A stretch of 49,575 bases of DNA. Source: Balneolaceae bacterium. Lineage in GTDB: Bacteria > Bacteroidota > Rhodothermia > Balneolales > Balneolaceae. The position numbers were made by a program, and so were the translations under genes. Location: the NCBI GenBank assembly GCA_007693295.1, contig REDT01000180.1, forward strand, positions 1 to 49,575. The letters run 5' to 3'. Positions within the stretch are counted from its first letter, which is position 1, and the number at the start of each line of letters is the position of its first letter. A model generated the notes under the pieces. That model was not told the DNA's origin. It was given only the letters and a program-made list of their open reading frames with translations, and did no database searches. Positions 44,623 through 49,575 of this stretch are shown here, one piece after another.

Positions 44623-45450
44623 TTATGGCTCAATAGATTGCTGTATGAATTCAAGAATCGTCTCTCTGTATTCAGGGTATACGGGCAGGTTATTGTGATT
44701 GCCGTTCTCGATTTCCACCAGTTTTTTAGAGACAGAAGAGGATTTGTTGTAGAGTGTCTCAGCCATTGAAAAAGGGGTGATATCGTCTTTGTTACCACCA
44801 ATTATTAGTAGAGGAACCTCGATATTAGTGACTCGTTCAGAATTATTTTGGTTCCGAATGGCATCATCAATGTCGAATCGAATAAACGGGCGAAGTATCC
44901 AGGGGACCAGGCTTTTGGTCCAGCCATCCACATCAGCTATCGGGCTTTCCAAAATGTATCCTTCAACCACCTCTGTGTCTGCAATAAATGCCGAAAGAAA
45001 AGAACCCATGGAGTGGCCGTGTACAAAAATCGGGCCCGAAGCAGATGCGTCCAGCTCTTTCAGAAACTGAAATGCTGCCTTTGCATCACTCATAACCCCG
45101 GCCACGCTCGGCTCACCGCTGCTTAAACCGTACCCTCTGTAATCAACTAAAAGAAGGTTTACCGGTATTTTTGAATAAGCCTCGATGAGCGGACGCGACT
45201 TTACCATCAAAAACCCGTTTCCTCCCAGGTAGAGCACAGTAGCCACTGCTTTTTCATTTTGCAAAAACCAGCTGTTGAGCTTAACTCCATCATCCGTCTC
45301 CAGCACCTGTTCATGGAATGTGAATTCTGTGAAGTTAAAGGTATCGGGCGTAATTGTGCGGTGGGCATCAAAAACATCGCTCTCCTTAATTTCAATGGTA
45401 CTGCATGCGGTAATCAGCAGAACTGCCGTGAAAAGTAATATCTGTCTCAT
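44623..45450 (-). CDS. Lipoprotein alpha/beta hydrolase
   Basis: The 275-aa protein has a lipoprotein signal ending LITAC (Cys16) and an alpha/beta-hydrolase fold. The oxyanion segment GGNG (77-80), VDYRGYGLSSGEP (102-114) and nucleophile Ser147 in GHSMG are visible. The likely Asp is at 223/224 and the His at 253 (GNHNN). It resembles S33-type esterases anchored to the periplasmic membrane face. The substrate is unknown. It stands alone, divergent from recC. Confidence 0.88.
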   Translation of the reverse strand: MRQILLFTAVLLITACSTIEIKESDVFDAHRTITPDTFNFTEFTFHEQVLETDDGVKLNSWFLQNEKAVATVLYLGGNGFLMVKSRPLIEAYSKIPVNLLLVDYRGYGLSSGEPSVAGVMSDAKAAFQFLKELDASASGPIFVHGHSMGSFLSAFIADTEVVEGYILESPIADVDGWTKSLVPWILRPFIRFDIDDAIRNQNNSERVTNIEVPLLIIGGNKDDITPFSMAETLYNKSSSVSKKLVEIENGNHNNLPVYPEYRETILEFIQQSIEP

Positions 45451-45615
45451 CGTTTTTTTGTTTTTAAAACCTTATCACAAGAAAATACATTCAAATGGCA
45501 GTGAAAATTTTTACACCATCCGGAATTGGGTGTCATAACCTGTCACCCGGTATGGTTAGTTTAAAGCAAACACAGAGAAGCAGGAAACTTTCACAAGAGA
45601 ATGATATAATCAGAC

Positions 45616-48600
45616 ATGATCAAAATCTTTAAAAGCAACCGATTGAGCCGGTTGGCGACACTGTTATCATCTCAGCTGGACGTTTCTGCAAAGCGGGATC
45701 CATTTTATGCGCCTTCTATTGTTGTGCCAAATCTGGATACAGCGCGCTGGCTGCAGCTCACGCTGGCCGAAGAGATGGGCTTTGCCGGCAATCTGAATTT
45801 CATGCTCCCGGCTGAGTGGCAGTGGAAACAGGTACGAAAACTCTATCCGGACCTGCCCGACAAGCTCCCGTCGGATCCTGAACCTATAAAATGGGCTATT
45901 TTTGAAGTATTGATAAATGAACAGGAAATAAAGAGTTTCACCATGCTGAGCCGTTTTATCCGGTCTCAGCCTCCCGAAATGAGAGAAGAGGCTGCGATTC
46001 AGCTTGCACAGCAGCTTGCCTTACTGTTCGACCAATACCTGATTTACAGGCCTGACATGATCATCAGGTGGCAGAATGGGGATATAGGAGAAGGAGATGA
46101 AAAATGGCAGGCAAGGCTTTGGAATATTCTCGATAAGAGATGGAAAGCAATGCGCAGTAATAATTTGTCGCTAAATAAAGCGGAACTTTATAGAGAAACC
46201 CTGAACTCTTTAAACCGGGGGGAGCTGAAGATAGATGGGCCGGTTTATATATTCAACCCGGGTCTCGTTGCCGAACCTATTGTCAGAATGATTGCCAACA
46301 CCGGCAAACAAGCTGACCTGTATATCTGCCTGGTACAGCCGGCTGAAGGGATAGTTGAAGAAGATCATCCATTAATTGCATCACTGGGCCGTGAAGCGCA
46401 ATCCATCATGCAGCTTTATGACATTCCCGGTTCGGTTACCGTAAGCGATTTCAGTGTTGAAAACACTCTCTCACATCTTGAACAAATTCAAAACTCTATC
46501 ATCAGCAATGAATCTTCGATAAATATTGACGTGCAAAACGGAAATGTGACAGGCGTTGAGATTCATTCCTGTCATACTCCACTGCGTGAAATTGAAACGC
46601 TGCACAATTCACTAATGCGGCTGTTTGAAAACGATGACTCTCTTCATCCTGATGATATCCTGGTGATGACTCCGGACCTGAAGATATATCAATCCGCAAT
46701 TCATGCTGTTTTCGGAAGCCGGGAGGAGGGACTGCCTGAAATCCCCTACCATATCGGATCAACGGTATTTACCGGGCAAAATGGGCTCCTTCGTGCTTTT
46801 CTGCATCTTCTTACCCTTCCTGAATCCCGGTATTCATTTTCTGCTGTCATGGATTTTTTCATGATGGAACCGGTTCGCACCCATTTCCGGGTTTCAGAAT
46901 CTGAAGCCTCAACACTTAAAAGCTGGATGGAGCAGAATAATGTCTATTGGGGATTAGATGAAGCCCATCGCGCAGAGTGGGGTCAGCCCGCCGAATATCT
47001 TCAGACCTGGCAATCTGCCCTTGAGCGCGGCTGGCTCGGACAGTGGATCGGTGCAGAAGAGGGAGAGACAGTCGGAGATACGCTGCTGTTTTCAGGGGTG
47101 AGAACGGTTTCAGATCAGAATACCTGGGCTTATTTTTCAAATTTTCTCAGACAGCTTGGCATTCTCAGGGATGAAGCTAAAAGTAAGCGCAGCTGCTTGG
47201 AGTGGGTTGACCGTATAGAAAAATGGCCGGAACTCTTTTTCCCGGAAGAGAGCCTGCAGACAGCCGACGGCCTTGCCATAATGCGCGCTCTGGATTCCCT
47301 TCGGGAAAGTTGCGGTCTTGCCGCCGGCAGAACAGCGATTGGCTACCCTACAGTAAGAAAAGAGATTGAGAATAAGCTTGATCAGCAGGCTTCAGGTACA
47401 GCCGTTTTTACCAGGGGGGTAGCATTTTCTACCATGGTGCCGGTCAGGAGCATCCCGTCAAAAGTGATAGCCCTTATCGGATTAAATGAGGGCACTTTTC
47501 CCAGGAAACCGACTTCGCCCGACTTTGACTTGATGCTTCAATATCCCAGGCCGACAGACAGAAACCGTAAAAACGAAGACCGGAACCTTTTCCTGGAATC
47601 AATTCTTGCGGCTCAGAAGATACACTACTGCAGTTTTATAGGCCGCAGCCCGGTGGATAATGAGCCGGTACCTCCATCACCCATTTTAAGCGACTGGATT
47701 GACTTCCTGTCCAAAGCTTCCGGATTGAAAACTGAAAAACTTGTTCAGAATGAACCTCTCACCGGTTTTTCGCCGGCTGCATTCGTAAACGGTAAAAGCT
47801 ATTCAAAACTTTGTTATGAGGTATCCCGTAAAATTGTAGAACCGCTGCCATTTAGTTCCGGGCTGAAAACCGGTAACCCGCTGCCTTCAGTGAATGCTCC
47901 TGAATTTATCACAATACAGGATCTGGTTTCATTCTATTCCAATCCGGCCAGAACGTTTCTGCGGAACAGTTTTGATGCATATCTGCGGGATGCCGATGAA
48001 GAGAAAGATGAGTTCAGCCTGAGTAACCTGGACCGGCATCTTCTCTTTGAAAAGGTTTTTGGATGGGTTCTTAACGGTATTTCTGACAAGAAAATGAACT
48101 CGATGCTGTTAAAGTCAGGAATTTTACCGGCAGGCTGGCCCGGCGAAAGAATTTTACAGGATATGGAAGAATCCGTTAACGCTACCATACAACAGATCAG
48201 GGATAAAGGGTTTACGCCGGGGCAGCATCGGGAAGAGCTATCGGTTTTGATTGGAGATTTCACCCTAACCGGCTCGATTCAGAGTTATGCAGACCAACGA
48301 TTTCTGGATGTCAATTTATCAGCTAAATCAGGTAAATCACTAATCCAAAGCTGGATAAAATATCTTTTCTACTCTGCTCATTCAGATCGGAAAGATGACG
48401 AGTCCTATTTACTATGCGAAGCCAAAACGGGTGATCCCAAATGGATTCGCTTCGAAAAGCCTCAAAATCCACAAGAACTTTTAAAGAAAATGGTTGAGCT
48501 CTACCGGGACGGACTGCTTTTACCGGAAAAGTTTTTTCCAAAAACATTATATGAGTATGAAAGTAACATGCCCGATGAAGAGAAAGCGTTCAAAAAGGCA

Positions 48601-48768
48601 AAAGAGACGTTTGAAGGGACAGGGAACAGGCACTCTTACCCGGAAAGAGATGATCTGAATATCACCTTTTTGATGGGGGAGGATGCCTCATTTGATTCCG
48701 GCTTTGTAACAGAGAGCTACAGGGAGATCATGCAGCAGATGATGAAACACACCGGGGAGATCAAATGA
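45616..48768 (+). CDS. recC: Exodeoxyribonuclease V subunit RecC
   Basis: The 1050-aa protein belongs to the RecC family that recognises Chi in the RecBCD helicase-nuclease. It begins MIKIFKSNRLSRLATLLSSQ. It also has PSIVVPNLDTARWLQLTLAE, a characteristic start, and FYSNPARTFLRNSFDAYL near residue 775. A mid-protein GLNEGTFPR motif is typical of RecC/AddB-like inactivated helicases. The length is close to the usual 1100. It overlaps recB by 4 bases (ATGA). Confidence 0.92.
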   Translation: MIKIFKSNRLSRLATLLSSQLDVSAKRDPFYAPSIVVPNLDTARWLQLTLAEEMGFAGNLNFMLPAEWQWKQVRKLYPDLPDKLPSDPEPIKWAIFEVLINEQEIKSFTMLSRFIRSQPPEMREEAAIQLAQQLALLFDQYLIYRPDMIIRWQNGDIGEGDEKWQARLWNILDKRWKAMRSNNLSLNKAELYRETLNSLNRGELKIDGPVYIFNPGLVAEPIVRMIANTGKQADLYICLVQPAEGIVEEDHPLIASLGREAQSIMQLYDIPGSVTVSDFSVENTLSHLEQIQNSIISNESSINIDVQNGNVTGVEIHSCHTPLREIETLHNSLMRLFENDDSLHPDDILVMTPDLKIYQSAIHAVFGSREEGLPEIPYHIGSTVFTGQNGLLRAFLHLLTLPESRYSFSAVMDFFMMEPVRTHFRVSESEASTLKSWMEQNNVYWGLDEAHRAEWGQPAEYLQTWQSALERGWLGQWIGAEEGETVGDTLLFSGVRTVSDQNTWAYFSNFLRQLGILRDEAKSKRSCLEWVDRIEKWPELFFPEESLQTADGLAIMRALDSLRESCGLAAGRTAIGYPTVRKEIENKLDQQASGTAVFTRGVAFSTMVPVRSIPSKVIALIGLNEGTFPRKPTSPDFDLMLQYPRPTDRNRKNEDRNLFLESILAAQKIHYCSFIGRSPVDNEPVPPSPILSDWIDFLSKASGLKTEKLVQNEPLTGFSPAAFVNGKSYSKLCYEVSRKIVEPLPFSSGLKTGNPLPSVNAPEFITIQDLVSFYSNPARTFLRNSFDAYLRDADEEKDEFSLSNLDRHLLFEKVFGWVLNGISDKKMNSMLLKSGILPAGWPGERILQDMEESVNATIQQIRDKGFTPGQHREELSVLIGDFTLTGSIQSYADQRFLDVNLSAKSGKSLIQSWIKYLFYSAHSDRKDDESYLLCEAKTGDPKWIRFEKPQNPQELLKKMVELYRDGLLLPEKFFPKTLYEYESNMPDEEKAFKKAKETFEGTGNRHSYPERDDLNITFLMGEDASFDSGFVTESYREIMQQMMKHTGEIK

Positions 48769-49575
48769 AAAGCCTTGACAGCGTATACGATCTCAAGTGG
48801 AGCCCCAGAATGGTAATTGAAGCCAGTGCCGGCACCGGTAAGACCTATACAATTGTAGGAATTTATCTGCGCCTGCTGCTTGAAAACAGGCTCGATATTG
48901 ACCAGATCCTGGTCATGACCTTCACCAACAAAGCTACATCTGAACTCCGGGACCGAATATTAAGAAGACTGCGTGATTGCGCCGACTTCCTGGAGACAGG
49001 AATTGTAGGCAACGATCCATTTTTAAAAGATTTCGGCGAATGGATAAACAGTGAGGGGGATGAGGTTGATGCCCTTAACCGGCTGAAAGCGGCCATTCAC
49101 AATTTTGATGACGGCAGGGTTTTCACCATTCACGGATTTTGCCAGAAAGTTCTTAAGGAAGAAGCCCTGCTTGCCGGAGTTCCTTTTGATATGGAGGTAA
49201 TTCAGAACGACGACCTTCTGCTGCAGGCCGCTGAGGATTTCTGGCGCTCATTTATGAACCGGCATAGCGGCAGTAATGCAGGCAGGTATTACATCAGCAA
49301 ACTTCTTTCCATTGCCAATACACCCGGCGAGCTGATTGGCCGGGAGGGACTGGGCAACCTGTTTGGCAAGGCATCTGCCGATATCGAGGGAGAGGTGTTT
49401 TCCGATCCACTACATTACCTGGAAAAAGTTGTGGCCCTGCGGCTTGAAATATCCGCTCTATGGAAAAATGAAAGGGGGCTGATTGAAAAGGAGCTGTTGG
49501 AGTCTGAATTAAGCGGTTATACAGACAGAAATGTCACCAGCAGGGTAGCCAAAATGGATAAGTTTGCCGGTGACC
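48765..49575 (+). CDS. recB: Exodeoxyribonuclease V subunit RecB (partial, runs off window)
   Basis: The first 270 codons are present, with no stop before the window end. The N-terminal UvrD-like helicase motifs are clear: Walker A ASAGTGKT (20-27), MTFTNKATSELRDR and FTIHGFCQKV. The start ATG lies within the recC stop. The nuclease domain and any recD would lie to the right of the window. Confidence 0.95.
   Translation, partial: MKSLDSVYDLKWSPRMVIEASAGTGKTYTIVGIYLRLLLENRLDIDQILVMTFTNKATSELRDRILRRLRDCADFLETGIVGNDPFLKDFGEWINSEGDEVDALNRLKAAIHNFDDGRVFTIHGFCQKVLKEEALLAGVPFDMEVIQNDDLLLQAAEDFWRSFMNRHSGSNAGRYYISKLLSIANTPGELIGREGLGNLFGKASADIEGEVFSDPLHYLEKVVALRLEISALWKNERGLIEKELLESELSGYTDRNVTSRVAKMDKFAGD

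Overview
The window looks like chromosomal DNA of a Gram-negative member of the Bacteroidota/Balneolota group (inference). Reasons: outer-membrane and LPS functions (LpxH-type hydrolase, lipoproteins), the plsX-fab-rnc order, a class III fructose-1,6-bisphosphatase, weak or absent Shine-Dalgarno sequences, several TTG/GTG starts, and AT-rich spacers full of palindromic repeats. No rRNA, tRNA, CRISPR array or intact transposase gene was seen.

Layout. 1-5730 is a repeat-rich accessory stretch: GC-rich hairpins, a 214-bp perfectly duplicated block carrying two DnaA-box-like 9-mers per copy, two MITE-like elements, one secreted S9 peptidase, and a frameshifted copy of an AsmA-like gene whose intact paralogue follows at 5733-6404. 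6519-10234 holds a secreted serine beta-lactamase-like hydrolase convergent with fbp. 10690-18351 is a minus-strand complex I operon, nuoA-B-C-D-E-F-G-H, with a promoter candidate and a terminator; nuoI-N are absent, and a decayed four-helix-bundle (S23) gene sits between nuoF and nuoG. 18833-23592 (minus) is an envelope cluster: polyprenyl diphosphate synthase, LpxH-like hydrolase, class A PBP and an unknown lipoprotein.

23718-33410 (plus) runs pfkA-pgi-deoxynucleoside kinase, then DUF177-rpmF-plsX-fabH-fabD-fabG-acpP-fabF-rnc, linking glycolysis, nucleotide salvage, ribosome protein and fatty-acid synthesis. 33552-36265 is mgtE, thyA and folA. 36371-42739 holds an unusual PAS-DHp-REC membrane protein without an ATPase domain, an HD phosphohydrolase with a thioesterase, an M42 aminopeptidase, a repeat-filled gap, and a minus-strand thioesterase-HPt-galE operon. 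42740-43130 has no protein gene but ends in a strong intrinsic terminator, implying an unannotated plus-strand RNA. 43239-44378 is an orphan ParA followed by a small ribbon-helix-helix-like protein; next come a 54-aa membrane protein on the minus strand, a lipoprotein alpha/beta hydrolase, and recC-recB, with recB cut by the window end.

The most interesting unexplained items are the duplicated DnaA-box block, the putative RNA before parA, the ParA/RHH pair, the ATPase-less DHp-REC protein with a separate HPt protein in the window, and the S23 remnant inside the nuo operon.
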